DNA of 64,000 nucleotides from Betaproteobacteria bacterium RIFCSPLOWO2_12_FULL_62_58 (GCA_001772005.1 MERI01000030.1:1-64000), one strand, 5' to 3'; positions 1-10,023 are shown, numbered from the stretch's first letter. Numbers and translations are program-made. The notes: a model not told the origin generated them from the letters alone.

Positions 1-486
1 TGCGCAGCAGGCGGCAAGGTCGATTCCAAACTGGTGACGCGCCCCAAGGGCTACAAGCCGTTCAAGGCCGACCACGCGACTTTGGTCAAGGAAGGCGAGG
101 CGATTTGGAAGGATACCAAGCTCAGCACCAACGGCCTGTCGTGCAACACCTGCCACACCGGGAACGCGGCGTTTGCCCCCAGTTTCGCGAAGCCGTATCC
201 GCACCAGGTCGCGATGGCGAAGGAGAAGGGCGGGCTCAAGCAAGTGCACCTCGACGAGATGGTGCAGCTCTGCATGGTGGTGCCGATGGCCACCAAGCCG
301 TTCAAATGGGAATCGCGCGAGCTTGCAGCGCTGACGGCGTATACCGCGGACGTGCAGAAGAAGTTCAAACCGGGCAAGGCCGCAGCAGCCAACCCCTGCG
401 CCGCGAAGAATCCCTGCGCAGCCAAGAACCCATGCGCAGCCAAGAATCCGTGCGCGGCCAAAAACCCCTGCGCAACCAAGAAGTAG
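1..486 (+). CDS. c-type cytochrome, 5'-truncated by window edge, with (NPCAAK)n tail
   Basis: Frame 1 open from base 1; CNTCH heme-binding motif; five 6-aa repeats at C-terminus. Confidence 0.85.
   Translation, partial: CAAGGKVDSKLVTRPKGYKPFKADHATLVKEGEAIWKDTKLSTNGLSCNTCHTGNAAFAPSFAKPYPHQVAMAKEKGGLKQVHLDEMVQLCMVVPMATKPFKWESRELAALTAYTADVQKKFKPGKAAAANPCAAKNPCAAKNPCAAKNPCAAKNPCATKK
391..480 (+). repeat. 18-bp coding tandem repeat x5 (NPCAAK)
   Basis: aacccctgcgccgcgaag-like unit repeated five times, synonymous variation between units. Confidence 0.9.
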
Positions 487-528
487 CAAGGATAATACTT
501 CCCCCTGCAACGCAGCGAGCGTTGCTTT

Positions 529-566
529 CGAGGCCAGCCAGGGTAACCTGGCTGCCTCGTCTTTTT
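529..566 (+). terminator. rho-independent terminator
   Basis: cgaggccagccagg-gtaa-cctggctgcctcg followed by tcttttt. Confidence 0.85.
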
Positions 567-591
567 GCATGGTCTGCGCGGAGCCAGGAAA

Positions 592-1356
592 ATGTTAACG
601 CAAAGTCTGCACCGTAGCGGGCAGCTTCGATCGGCGCCTCGGCCGGTTGATCTGCCGGAACTGCGGGTCCCGCTTGTCGCCGAGCTTCCGGCAAGGCGCC
701 TGCGCGCCATGCTGATGGCGGGAGTCGAAGCCTCGGAGTGCAGGCGCGTGCTTGAGCGCGGCGGCATCAACTTGGTGAGCGAGGTCCTGCGCGGCCAAGG
801 CGAGTTCGTGGAATACGAGCACTACCCGAAGGAGGACGTTTACGATCCGGACACCCGCGCCCAGTATTACTACCACGCACACCGCCCCGGGGAACACGGG
901 CACTTTCACACGTTTCTGAGGGTGGGTAACGGGAACCCCGACGGTTCGCCTGCGGGGGACGGTCCCGATAGTGGTGAACCCGTGCATCTCATCGCGATCT
1001 CCATGGACGACTACGGCTGGCCGATCGGCCTGTTTGCTACCAATCACTGGGTTTGCGGCGGTGCCTGGCGTTCGGCGGCGGAGGTGATTGCGCTGCTGCC
1101 GCGCTTCCAGATCGAGCACGCCTTTCCGTCGTGGCCGGTCAACCGCTGGATCGGGGCAATGATGGTGCTGTTCCGGCCCCATATTGAGGCCCTGCTCAGG
1201 CACCGTGACCAGGTCATCGCCAACTGGGCGCGCGCGCATCCCGGGAGCGAAGTGCTGGAGGACCGGGCGCTAGGGGTGACGGGTTACCTGCCGATCTCGG
1301 TAGAGGAGACGGTGCAGAGCGTGCGGGCGCTCGCCGCGGAATCGAGGCGCAGATGA
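592..1356 (+). CDS. conserved hypothetical protein
   Basis: Long ORF; ATG at 592 preferred over 565, which lies in the terminator. Confidence 0.7.
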   Translation: MLTQSLHRSGQLRSAPRPVDLPELRVPLVAELPARRLRAMLMAGVEASECRRVLERGGINLVSEVLRGQGEFVEYEHYPKEDVYDPDTRAQYYYHAHRPGEHGHFHTFLRVGNGNPDGSPAGDGPDSGEPVHLIAISMDDYGWPIGLFATNHWVCGGAWRSAAEVIALLPRFQIEHAFPSWPVNRWIGAMMVLFRPHIEALLRHRDQVIANWARAHPGSEVLEDRALGVTGYLPISVEETVQSVRALAAESRRR

Positions 1357-1859
1357 GCGGCGCACCGACGTTCCTGGAGGGGAGGTTAAGAAAGCATCGC
1401 TTCGGCCGGATGCCCGCCGCATGCGGGCTGGCCGCCGCCATTCTCCTCGCCCTGTCGGCACCGGCGGCGGCTGCGCCGCGAGTGATCGAGCTCACACAAC
1501 TGCCGTGCCAGTTTCTTGAGAGCGAAGACGGCAAGGACCGCGGCTACACGTCCCGCTCCATCAAGGACTGCGAGGCGATCAATGCCAAGACTGGCGCGCA
1601 GCGAGTGGCGGAGGCGAAGCCGCTCGCGCTCAAGCCCGGCAAATACGTGTTTCGCGTCACCAACAGGAACGTTCCTTACGAGCTGGGCTTCTGGCTGCGC
1701 GGCGCCTCCACCGTGAGCCGCATCACCCTGCCCAGCGTCTCCGGCGGTGGTCTCACGCCGGGGCGCGCCAAAGATTACGAGATCGAACTCAAACCAGGCG
1801 AATACCTCTATTCGTGCCCGCTCAACACCACGCCCGATTACCGGCTGGTTGTGAAATAA
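1353..1859 (+). CDS. hypothetical secreted protein, cupredoxin-like C-terminus
   Basis: Hydrophobic N-terminal segment; ATGA overlap with upstream gene; LKPGEYLYSCPL near C-terminus. Confidence 0.65.
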   Translation: MSGAPTFLEGRLRKHRFGRMPAACGLAAAILLALSAPAAAAPRVIELTQLPCQFLESEDGKDRGYTSRSIKDCEAINAKTGAQRVAEAKPLALKPGKYVFRVTNRNVPYELGFWLRGASTVSRITLPSVSGGGLTPGRAKDYEIELKPGEYLYSCPLNTTPDYRLVVK

Positions 1860-1933
1860 TCAGACGTCCACCCTCGAAAAAATGCAGGCTTCATCGGCGG
1901 TAGTTTTCCCTTCATATCACAAGGATCCAAATC

Positions 1934-2074
1934 ATGATAAACGGTTTCTGGGAAATCGTCGGCGGCACCGGGAAATTCAAGGGGCTAAAGGGAGCGGGAA
2001 CGCTGCATATCAAGGCGGCATCGCCCACCGACCGCGAATTCTCGCTGACCGGAGAGACGGCCGGTGGCGCATGA
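1934..2074 (+). pseudogene. 46-aa remnant-like ORF (MINGFWEIVGGTGKFKGLKGAG...)
   Basis: IVGGTGKFKGLKGAGT resembles the C-terminal part of larger secreted proteins; stop overlaps next start (ATGA). Confidence 0.4.
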
Positions 2075-2580
2075 AACATCACAACATCCCGCCCGGAAAA
2101 ATCATATGCGGTGGCGCGCGATGGAGCATAGCTGTTTTCGCTGCGCTGATAGTCGCAGGCGCAGCAGCCGCTGATCGTCCAGATCCATTGCCGGGAACGG
2201 TAACCATCAAGACCCAATACGGCTTCGATGCTTTGGTGAACCGCGTGGAGAAGGCAGTCGGCAACCACAAGATGGGATTGGTAGCGCAGGCAAGCGCGAG
2301 CCGCGGGGCAGCGGCACGTGGCGTGAAAATTCCAGGTAACGCCGTGCTGATGGTGTTTCGGAACGACTATGCGGTGCGCATGCTCGAAGCGAGCGTACCG
2401 GCCGGGATCGAAGCACCGCTGCGCGTCTATATTACGGAAAACGCCGATGGCACGGCGAACCTGACCTATCGCGCGCCGAGCGCCGTGTTTGCTCCTTACC
2501 GGAACCGCGCGCTCGACGAAATAGCGAAGGAACTGGATGTGGTCTTCCAGAACATCGTTCGCGACGCAACTGGCGGGTAA
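2071..2580 (+). CDS. DUF302 domain protein
   Basis: Translation with TIKTQYGFDALVNRVEKAV... typical of DUF302; ATG at 2071. Confidence 0.7.
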   Translation: MKHHNIPPGKIICGGARWSIAVFAALIVAGAAAADRPDPLPGTVTIKTQYGFDALVNRVEKAVGNHKMGLVAQASASRGAAARGVKIPGNAVLMVFRNDYAVRMLEASVPAGIEAPLRVYITENADGTANLTYRAPSAVFAPYRNRALDEIAKELDVVFQNIVRDATGG

Positions 2581-3745
2581 GGCGCCGGATGTCGCGCCGG
2601 CGCATCCCCAATACGCGGTAGCCGCCGCAGGATTGGCGCTTGGCGGTCTGCTGCTGGTCTCACTCCCGGGTGAAGGCTGGCGGATGCGTGTGCTTCTCCT
2701 CCTCGGAATGGCGCTCGGCGGCACGCTCTACCTGACCTCGTTCAGTTTTACCTCGGCATACCGGGCGTTCATGCTGAATCGCGAGACGGCGGGACTGCAG
2801 GCGCAGCTCCTGATGCTTGCGCTTGCCACCGTCCTGTTTACCCCGGTGTTGGCGGCAGGCTCGGCTTTCGGTCACTCGATCTCAGGGGCTGTCGCGCCGG
2901 TGGGAATGCAGGTGGTGGCAGGCGCCTTCCTGTTCGGCCTCGGGATGCAGCTTGCCGGAGGCTGCGGCTCCGGCACGCTTTTCACCGCGGGCGGCGGAAG
3001 CGTCAGAATGCTCGTCGTGCTCCTGTTCTTCTGCGCCGGATCGTTCTGGGCGAGCTTGCATATGAGTTGGTGGGAGCGCCTCCCGTCGCGCGGCGAAATC
3101 GTGCTCGGCGAGCACTTAGGGTGGACCCTGGCGGTGGCGTTGCAGTTGGGGATTTGCGCCGCCGCCTGGGCATGGCTCGGGCGGGTTGCGCGTGGAAACG
3201 CGGAGCGCCCACGACCACGGATCAGCGTGCTCGGCGGAGACTACACGCTACTGGTCGGCGCGGCATTACTCGCCGTCCTGGCGTTCTTGGTGCTGCTCGT
3301 CGCCGGGCATCCGTGGAGCATCACGTGGGCCTTTGCGCTGTGGGGCGCGAAAGCCGCGCTGCCGTTCGGGTGGCAACCCGATGCGAGCGCGTTCTGGAAC
3401 GGGGATTTTCAGCGCAGGGCGCTCGAGAGCAGCATTTTCGAGGACGTGACCTCGGTGACGGACATCGGAATCGTGCTGGGTGCGCTCGCGGCGGCAGGGG
3501 TCGCCGGACGATTCAGGCCCCAGGCATCGTTTTCCGCAGCGTCGCTCACCGCGGCGGTGGTCGGGGGGCTGGCAATGGGGTACGGCGCGCGCATCGCCTA
3601 CGGCTGCAACATTGGCGCGTTTTTTTCGGGCGTGGCCTCCACCAGTCTGCACGGCTGGGTGTGGATCGTCGCCGCGCTTGGAGGCACAGCGATTGGTGTA
3701 AGACTGCGGCCCTGGTTTGGCTTGAAAAACCAGCCAGGAGGCTGA
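2537..3745 (+). CDS. YeeE/YedE family (putative sulfur-compound) transporter
   Basis: Multi-TM protein with GLGMQLAGGCGSGTLFTAGGGS and YGCNIGAFFSGVAS motifs. Confidence 0.85.
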   Translation: MWSSRTSFATQLAGKAPDVAPAHPQYAVAAAGLALGGLLLVSLPGEGWRMRVLLLLGMALGGTLYLTSFSFTSAYRAFMLNRETAGLQAQLLMLALATVLFTPVLAAGSAFGHSISGAVAPVGMQVVAGAFLFGLGMQLAGGCGSGTLFTAGGGSVRMLVVLLFFCAGSFWASLHMSWWERLPSRGEIVLGEHLGWTLAVALQLGICAAAWAWLGRVARGNAERPRPRISVLGGDYTLLVGAALLAVLAFLVLLVAGHPWSITWAFALWGAKAALPFGWQPDASAFWNGDFQRRALESSIFEDVTSVTDIGIVLGALAAAGVAGRFRPQASFSAASLTAAVVGGLAMGYGARIAYGCNIGAFFSGVASTSLHGWVWIVAALGGTAIGVRLRPWFGLKNQPGG

Positions 3746-3812
3746 AGCGCAGGATGCTCCCGCGGTGCGACTGGTGCCGCACCTGGTTGATGGACTGAAA
3801 GAGACCTGATCG

Positions 3813-4964
3813 ATGCGAACTCTCAAAATGAAGCCCGCTGTCCGCTACATACGGTGGACTGCAGTCGCGGCGCTATGCGCATGGGCCGCCGCCGTTTCAT
3901 CTGATCCGCAATGGAAGAGCGAATGGCCCCGGACCGATTTCAGCCAGCACACCGTTCGCCTGGAAGAGATCCAGTCCGGCGGCCCTCCGAAGGACGGCAT
4001 CCCCGCGATCGACCAGCCTCGTTTCGTGACGCCCGACGAGGCCGGAAAGTGGCTCGATCGGCGCGAGCCGGTGATCGTGTTGGAGTTGAACGGTGACGCG
4101 CGCGCCTATCCGCTGCAGATCCTGATGTTTCACGAGATCGTCAATGACACCGTGGGCGGCATGCCGGTTGCGGTTACATTCTGCCCGCTGTGCAACGCCT
4201 CCATCGTCTTCGATCGGCGGGTGGAAGGCGTTGTGTTTGATTTCGGCGCCACCGGCAAGCTCCGCAAGAGCGATCTCGTCATGTACGACCGCCAGACCGA
4301 GAGCTGGTGGCAGCAGTTCACCGGCAAGGGCATCGTCGGGAAGCATGCCGGACTTGCGCTGGTCCAGGTTGCCTCGACGATCGCGGCGTTCCAGGAGTTT
4401 CGCCGGGCGTTTCCGCAAGGTCGCGTATTGTCACGACAGACAGGATTCGTCAGGCCGTATGGCAAGAACCCCTACCGTGGTTACGATCGCATTGGAGACA
4501 TCCCGTTCCTGTTCAGCGACCCGGTTGACCCGCGGCTTCCCGCGATGGAGCGCGTACTTGGTGTGACCCATGGCGGGAAGACACGCATATATCCTTTTGC
4601 CGCAATCGCCGCAACGCCCGTTATCAACGACGAAGTGGGTGGAGAACCCATCGCCGTGTTCAGTCAGGAAGGCCTGCTTTCCGCGCTCGACGCTGAAATC
4701 ATTCGGGACTCGCGGCGAATCCCGGCAGCAGCAGCGTACAGCCGAAAGGCGGGGCAGCGATTGCTTTCATTCGAGCGGCGCGACGGTCGCATACTCGACC
4801 GTGAAACGGGTTCGGAGTGGGACATCTTTGGTCGCGCAATCGCAGGAACGCTGAAGGAAACGCGCCTGAAGCCGGCAGACAGCGGCGTGCATTTCGCGTT
4901 TGCGTGGCTCGCATTCAACCCGCAGTCCGAAGTATACGCGGCGCCGATGCAGGCCCGCAGATAG
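3813..4964 (+). CDS. DUF3179 domain protein
   Basis: NGDARAYPLQILMFHEIVNDTVGGMPVAVTFCPLCNAS signature. Confidence 0.85.
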   Translation: MRTLKMKPAVRYIRWTAVAALCAWAAAVSSDPQWKSEWPRTDFSQHTVRLEEIQSGGPPKDGIPAIDQPRFVTPDEAGKWLDRREPVIVLELNGDARAYPLQILMFHEIVNDTVGGMPVAVTFCPLCNASIVFDRRVEGVVFDFGATGKLRKSDLVMYDRQTESWWQQFTGKGIVGKHAGLALVQVASTIAAFQEFRRAFPQGRVLSRQTGFVRPYGKNPYRGYDRIGDIPFLFSDPVDPRLPAMERVLGVTHGGKTRIYPFAAIAATPVINDEVGGEPIAVFSQEGLLSALDAEIIRDSRRIPAAAAYSRKAGQRLLSFERRDGRILDRETGSEWDIFGRAIAGTLKETRLKPADSGVHFAFAWLAFNPQSEVYAAPMQARR

Positions 4965-4992
4965 CAATCGGGCTATGTTCACTGAATAACGG

Positions 4993-5793
4993 ATGAACGG
5001 CGTTTTCAACATCCTGGGTCGCGCCCTTGCGCGCTATCTCGCGCAGCCGATCAGCAACTATGAGCCGCTTGCTACCAGCGATCCGGGGCAATTGCACCGC
5101 ACGTTGCACCCGTGCGACGTGCTGCTGGTGGAAGGCAACACCCGCATCAGCACCGCGATCAAGTATTTGACTCAATCGACGTGGTCGCATGCCGCGCTCT
5201 ACATCGGCGACGCCCTGCCGGGTTTTCGGAACGATCCGGACCCGCCGGTACTGGTCGAGGCTGATCTACTGCAGGGCGTGTGCGCTGTTCGACTCAGCCG
5301 TTACCACCATTTTCATACACGGATTTGCCGTCCGGTCGGACTGAGCGAAGTCGACTGCCGCCATATCATCGAGTCTGCGGTCGCGCGTATTGGGCATACC
5401 TACGACCTCAAGAATGTAATCGATCTCGTGCGTTATCTGCTGCCGACACCACCGGTGCCGGTGCGCTGGCGGCGGCGTATGCTGGCGCTGGGCAGCGGTG
5501 AACCGACACGCGCCATCTGCTCGACGATGATCGCGCAGCTGTTCCAGTCTGTGGGTTACCCGATCCTGCCGCAAGTCGAAACCCGTCCGGCGCCGCGCCC
5601 CGGATGCGACGACTGCGTGCAGGAAATTCTGCACATCCGGCATTACAGCCTGTTTGCGCCCCGGGACTTCGATATCTCGCCGTTTTTCGCAGTGGTGAAG
5701 CCCACGATCGAATCCGGGCTTGATTACAAACGCCTGGTGTGGGAGGCAAAAGACGACGCGCATTTGCATGCACCCACCGCGCAGCAAATCTGA
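4993..5793 (+). CDS. YiiX/YebB-like NlpC/P60-type cysteine hydrolase
   Basis: HPCDVLLVEGN...STWSHAALYIGD; AICSTMIAQLFQ. Confidence 0.7.
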   Translation: MNGVFNILGRALARYLAQPISNYEPLATSDPGQLHRTLHPCDVLLVEGNTRISTAIKYLTQSTWSHAALYIGDALPGFRNDPDPPVLVEADLLQGVCAVRLSRYHHFHTRICRPVGLSEVDCRHIIESAVARIGHTYDLKNVIDLVRYLLPTPPVPVRWRRRMLALGSGEPTRAICSTMIAQLFQSVGYPILPQVETRPAPRPGCDDCVQEILHIRHYSLFAPRDFDISPFFAVVKPTIESGLDYKRLVWEAKDDAHLHAPTAQQI

Positions 5794-5983
5794 GATATCG
5801 CTTCTGGCAGAAATCGACCGTTCACGTACGTTGTCCCGTGCGCTATGTGACGTAAGGTTTCGCTCCTCTGCACGGTCTATTGAGTAACGGCCGCGGGAGT
5901 ATTGATCAATTTGGGCCTATGGCCGTACGGTTCCCCGGCGAATCGCCGGGGAGATCCAGTGAAATTGACTTGGAGGCAAGAAC

Positions 5984-6118
5984 ATGAGTGCGAAGCGATT
6001 CGGTGTTATCTTGGCGGTGTTGTTGATCACCGCGTTGGCGGGATGTTCGCAGCTGCAAGTCAGGCATGATGCGGCGCTAGGCGGGGCGTGGCCCGATCAG
6101 TCATCCTCCACGGATTAA
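5984..6118 (+). CDS. small lipoprotein, 44 aa (absent from ORF track)
   Basis: MSAKRFGVILAVLLITALAGC: signal peptide with LAGC lipobox; ggaggc upstream of ATG. Confidence 0.65.
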   Translation: MSAKRFGVILAVLLITALAGCSQLQVRHDAALGGAWPDQSSSTD

Positions 6119-6249
6119 AGGCACGCGGACGGAGCTCAGCGGAAAATTCATGAGCCGTACAGTTGATCCAAAAGCGGATTGCTTGCCATCGCCGCTGGAC
6201 CGACGCATCGGTTCATGGATGAAACCATAACTCGCGGGAAACGCCAGCC

Positions 6250-6762
6250 GTGCTATTTGAAGGTAGGCAGTCAAAGTTCGAAAATGTGGTGCGGGCCTTT
6301 TCCGCGGAGCTTTACCGCTACGCATACTGGCTGTGCCGCGAACGCTTCCTGGCTGAAGACCTGGTGCAGGAAACTTTCACGCGGGCGTGGCAAAGCTGGG
6401 AAGGGTTGCGCGATGACAAGGCGGTGAAAAGCTGGCTCTACACCATACTGAGAAACGAACACGCTCGGTTGTTCGAGAAGAAGCGCATCGAAATTGACGA
6501 GACACAGGAACTCGATGAGGTCGTGGACAGCGGCAGCATGAACGCCTATGAAAGTTTCGAGATGCGCGACGCGATAGAGGCATTGCCGAAAAGCTATCGC
6601 GAGCCGCTGCTGCTGCAGGTTTTGGGCGGATTCAATTGCTCGGAGATTGCCGGGACGATGAACATCAGCGAAGGGGCGGTGATGACGCGCTTGACGCGCG
6701 CCCGGCTCGCCCTGCGCAAGCTGACCGGGCAGGCGACCGAGCGTAAGGAGAAGGTGCGATGA
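6250..6762 (+). CDS. ECF-type sigma-70 family RNA polymerase sigma factor
   Basis: Region 2 (YRYAYWLCRERFLAEDLVQETFTRAW) and region 4 (LPKSYREPLLLQVLGGFNCSEIAGTMNISEGAVMTRLTRAR). Confidence 0.9.
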   Translation: MLFEGRQSKFENVVRAFSAELYRYAYWLCRERFLAEDLVQETFTRAWQSWEGLRDDKAVKSWLYTILRNEHARLFEKKRIEIDETQELDEVVDSGSMNAYESFEMRDAIEALPKSYREPLLLQVLGGFNCSEIAGTMNISEGAVMTRLTRARLALRKLTGQATERKEKVR

Positions 6763-7484
6763 TGACTTGCTTTGAATTTCGGCGGACGACTCTCGCCAAT
6801 CCACGGGAAAGAACACGCACACAGGAGCAGCACATGGCACGATGCGCGAAGTGCGCGGCGTTGGCGCGCGAAGTGGAAGATTTTGACGCCAGGATCCACG
6901 ACGCAGCAATGGTGCCGGTGCCGGAGGCGCTGGCAGACCGGGTATTGCTACGCCACAAGGTGCGTGAGCCGGCGCGGTTCGGGGGGTTCGGTTTCGGTAT
7001 TTGGGCGCTTGCAGCCTCGTTGATCATCGCGATCGGCGTGGTGATCCATTTGCACCGTGCGGATATCGGCGATGAAGAACGCATCGCAACGTCGGCCGCC
7101 GTGGGGGAAGGACACGCCGCCATTGCGGCGATCTCCTACGTGCTCGATCACGAACCGCAGTTGCTCAAGGAAAACGTGAGCGGCGACCCGGCGGTGATGA
7201 GAAGCGCGCTGATGCGGCTGGGATTGAAGCTGCCGGCCAAGGGCACGACGGTGCGCTATCTCGGCAAGTGCCCGGTGCCGAGCGGCGAGGGCGAGCACCT
7301 GGTGTTGCAAACGCCGTTCGGCCAGGTCACACTGATCCTGGTGCCCGAACAGTCGTTGGGTCCGCGGGTGGTCGTTGCATACCGCGACCGGACCGCGGCC
7401 GTGAGCCCGTTACGGTCGGGAAGCTACATCGTGGTCGCCGATTCCCTGCGGGCAGTCAAACAGCTGGAGCAGATGTTGATGTGA
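6759..7484 (+). CDS. DUF3379-like putative anti-sigma factor
   Basis: Overlaps sigma gene by 4 nt; CAKC motif; single TM segment. Confidence 0.7.
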   Translation: MMTCFEFRRTTLANPRERTRTQEQHMARCAKCAALAREVEDFDARIHDAAMVPVPEALADRVLLRHKVREPARFGGFGFGIWALAASLIIAIGVVIHLHRADIGDEERIATSAAVGEGHAAIAAISYVLDHEPQLLKENVSGDPAVMRSALMRLGLKLPAKGTTVRYLGKCPVPSGEGEHLVLQTPFGQVTLILVPEQSLGPRVVVAYRDRTAAVSPLRSGSYIVVADSLRAVKQLEQMLM

Positions 7485-7539
7485 CGCCGCCGCCGGCTCA
7501 CAATGAGAGCATGCCGGTACGCTGCTCCGAGGTTCGGCC

Positions 7540-8769
7540 TCACGTCTGTTCAGCGGGTCGCGGTGTCACCGCCATGGGCACCACGCCTTTGGCGCCGAAG
7601 CGTCGCACCGACTCATCGTCGCTTCTCAAGCACGCCTCCCGGAGCTTGAAAAACGCCTTGCCTGCCGCGGTATCGTGCCAGAACCACGTTTGCGCTTCAA
7701 ACGCTGCACGCACGCCGGGCTGAGCCGCTACCGCCTCGAAATAGTAGGCCTTGAGATCTTGGCAGACGAGTCTCAACGCGAGTACCGGAGTGAGATCCTC
7801 GCGATAACTCGGCATCGCCGGATCCGCGATGAAATTCGTAACGAACTTCGCCGCCGCTTCCGGGGTCAGGCCGCTCAAGGCCACCGTAGTCCGCCCGCGG
7901 TCTATTCTGGCGAGATCGTGCCATGGCGCGAGCTCGGCGATTTCGTTTTGCAATGCACCAGCAAGACCGTCCTCACCTGGTGGACGGCTAAAGCTCACCG
8001 GGCAAACGAACCACTCCACTTCATCGTCTGGTGGATGTGGCGCCTCTTCCAAGTAGTCTTCGAGCACCGGACCGCTCGGCGCTTCCAACAACCTCAACGC
8101 GGCCAGCAACACGCGTCGCTGGAACGTCGCGTCGTTGGGCACGCCGAACGGCCGGCCGAGAATGAACGGCACCCACAGCGCGCGCGGCGGCTTCATCATT
8201 TCAGTGTGCTCGCGCACCAGCGAGATCTGCGTCGTCGCCACACCTTCTTCCTCGAGATAATGGCCGAGGGCGCCCACGGCGCCCGTGCAGTTCGGTCAGA
8301 CTGGCGTGAGCAACGCAGCGTCAACCCGGTCTTTTTTAAGGAGCGCAGAGAGCTGTCGCGCCTTCGGCTCAAGACTGCGGGGTGGCGCCGCTCCCATGAA
8401 TGAGTAGTGAAAGTCCGCCGCCGTGCCGATCACCCCTTCCGCAGCGAATTCCTTCAGCCGGTCGATGGGAAAAACAACGTTGACGTCCTGCTGGAAGCCG
8501 GTGCGGTCGAAATTGGACGACAGGTGGCTCATGACGAGATCACCAGCGCTCACGCCGCCAGGTATGACCCGGTAGTCGGCTGCCGCAGCCCCGTCGGCGA
8601 ACGGGCGGTCTCCGACGCGGTGGATGCCCGCGGTGGTGACGATCGCTACCCGCCGCTTGTTGATCGGGGGACCGGTGACCCAGGGGCGGCCGTCGAAACC
8701 CGATAACTCCTTGAGCTTGCCCAGCAGAAAATCACGTTCTCCATCGGTGAGGTCAGCGAGACGAACCAT
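7540..8769 (-). CDS. GrdB-like (glycine/betaine/proline reductase family) selenoprotein; TGA at 8296-8298 read as Sec
   Basis: Two ORFs (8296..8799 and 7540..8277) share one frame across TGA; combined DAALLTPV-U-PNCTGAVGALGHYLEEEG; selA/selB/selC in same window. Confidence 0.85.
8268..8284 (-). promoter_or_regulatory. candidate bacterial SECIS hairpin
   Basis: Minus strand GGGCGCC-GTG-GGCGCCC, perfect 7-bp stem, loop 19-21 nt after the TGA. Confidence 0.65.
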
Positions 8770-8808
8770 CGAGTCGATACTCCTGATTGTCAATAACAAC
8801 TGTCTTCG

Positions 8809-9195
8809 CTACGCACGATCCGGCATCGGCGCTTTCGGTTTATCCACGACCCACAGCGTGTCCGCGTCGCGGAGATAATACAGAGCAAAGCATGCCGCGA
8901 GCATCGGCCATGCCGCGAAGAAGAGCAGATTGGACCACGGATTCAGGTAGCTTCCGAACGAGAACAATGTGGATACTGCGTGCAGCAACAGCACGATGCC
9001 GTAGGTCCAGCGCTTCATGAACCCGGCAACAAAAGCAAGTATGACCACGAGTTCCACGATGCCGATCACAAGGAATATGCTGTGGTCGAAGCCGCTGATG
9101 AAATAGAATTTCTTGAAGACGTTGGCGGCATGTTCAGGCTTCACCAGTTTGTCGAGTGTCCACATCAGCATTACGACAAATACGCCAAGCCTCAA
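8809..9195 (-). CDS. DoxX family membrane protein (annotated start is TTG; likely true ATG at 9234 followed by in-frame TAA at 9220-9222)
   Basis: Hydrophobic DoxX-like sequence FVVMLMWTLDKLVKPEH; see finding. Confidence 0.7.
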   Translation of the reverse strand: MRLGVFVVMLMWTLDKLVKPEHAANVFKKFYFISGFDHSIFLVIGIVELVVILAFVAGFMKRWTYGIVLLLHAVSTLFSFGSYLNPWSNLLFFAAWPMLAACFALYYLRDADTLWVVDKPKAPMPDRA

Positions 9196-9465
9196 AAAAA
9201 GGAGCGCGACCGGTAAGCGTTACAAGGTGTTCATCACTGTCTCCTTAACCCTTGATATTCGACGCCCGCACCAGTTTGGTGCACTTGGTTGTGGATCATT
9301 TCGCCCGTCGCCGCGTCGCTATGGCACGTGCACGCCGGGCGTCCATCCTGACGCAGCCAAGTGCTTGCGCGCGAATTCAGCCAGCCGGTCGGCTGGCGCG
9401 GGTGATATTCTCGCCATAATCCCTCCTCGGTATCGTCAACATATTTCATTCGCCGTCAGGCAACC

Positions 9466-9966
9466 TCATCCCGCGCCGCCTCGCCGCACCCACAACATCT
9501 CGAGATTGACTTTCGCGTCCTTGAGCAGGTTGTAAACCGGGCAGCGCGCCTCGGTTTCCTCGACCACGGCACGCAACCGGTCCTCCGGTTCGTCGGTATG
9601 GACTATTGCCTGCACGCGTATGCTTTGGAAGTGCGGGCGCACCGACCGTTCACCCATGCGTCCCCGGATGTCGATCGCATACATCGCCTCAAAGTCGATC
9701 CCGTGGTATTGAAATTCCATTTCCTTGGCGGTCCGGCAGAAGGTCACCGACTCGCAACCGCACAACGCGCCCAGTACGGTCTGGAGCGGGGACGGACCTT
9801 TGCCCGTCCCGCCGTGCGGTACCGGCTCGTCAGTCACGAGCAAACCAAATTCTCCGCAATCGATTTCGGTACGTAGCGTCGCTTCGTTCTTCGCGGTTAT
9901 CGCCTTCCTGCGAATTATGGGCTTCGATAAATCGAGCTGCTCTTCGGAAAGTACTTGCGTTGCCAT
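9466..9966 (-). CDS. OsmC family protein
   Basis: GKGPSPLQTVLGALCGCESVTF and ARCPVYNLL signatures. Confidence 0.85.
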   Translation of the reverse strand: MATQVLSEEQLDLSKPIIRRKAITAKNEATLRTEIDCGEFGLLVTDEPVPHGGTGKGPSPLQTVLGALCGCESVTFCRTAKEMEFQYHGIDFEAMYAIDIRGRMGERSVRPHFQSIRVQAIVHTDEPEDRLRAVVEETEARCPVYNLLKDAKVNLEMLWVRRGGAG

Positions 9967-10023
9967 CAGATCCTCCTTGAAGTCCAGGTTGTTACAGCCA
10001 CTTTGCACGCGGGTCACGCAACA

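Noticed and set aside
391-480. Short tandem repeat resembling a CRISPR-like array
   Set aside because: In-frame coding repeat with no spacers; same for 30771-30935. No CRISPR array or cas gene seen.
9220-9222. DoxX in-frame stop as another Sec codon
   Set aside because: The codon is TAA, not TGA, so selenocysteine recoding does not apply.
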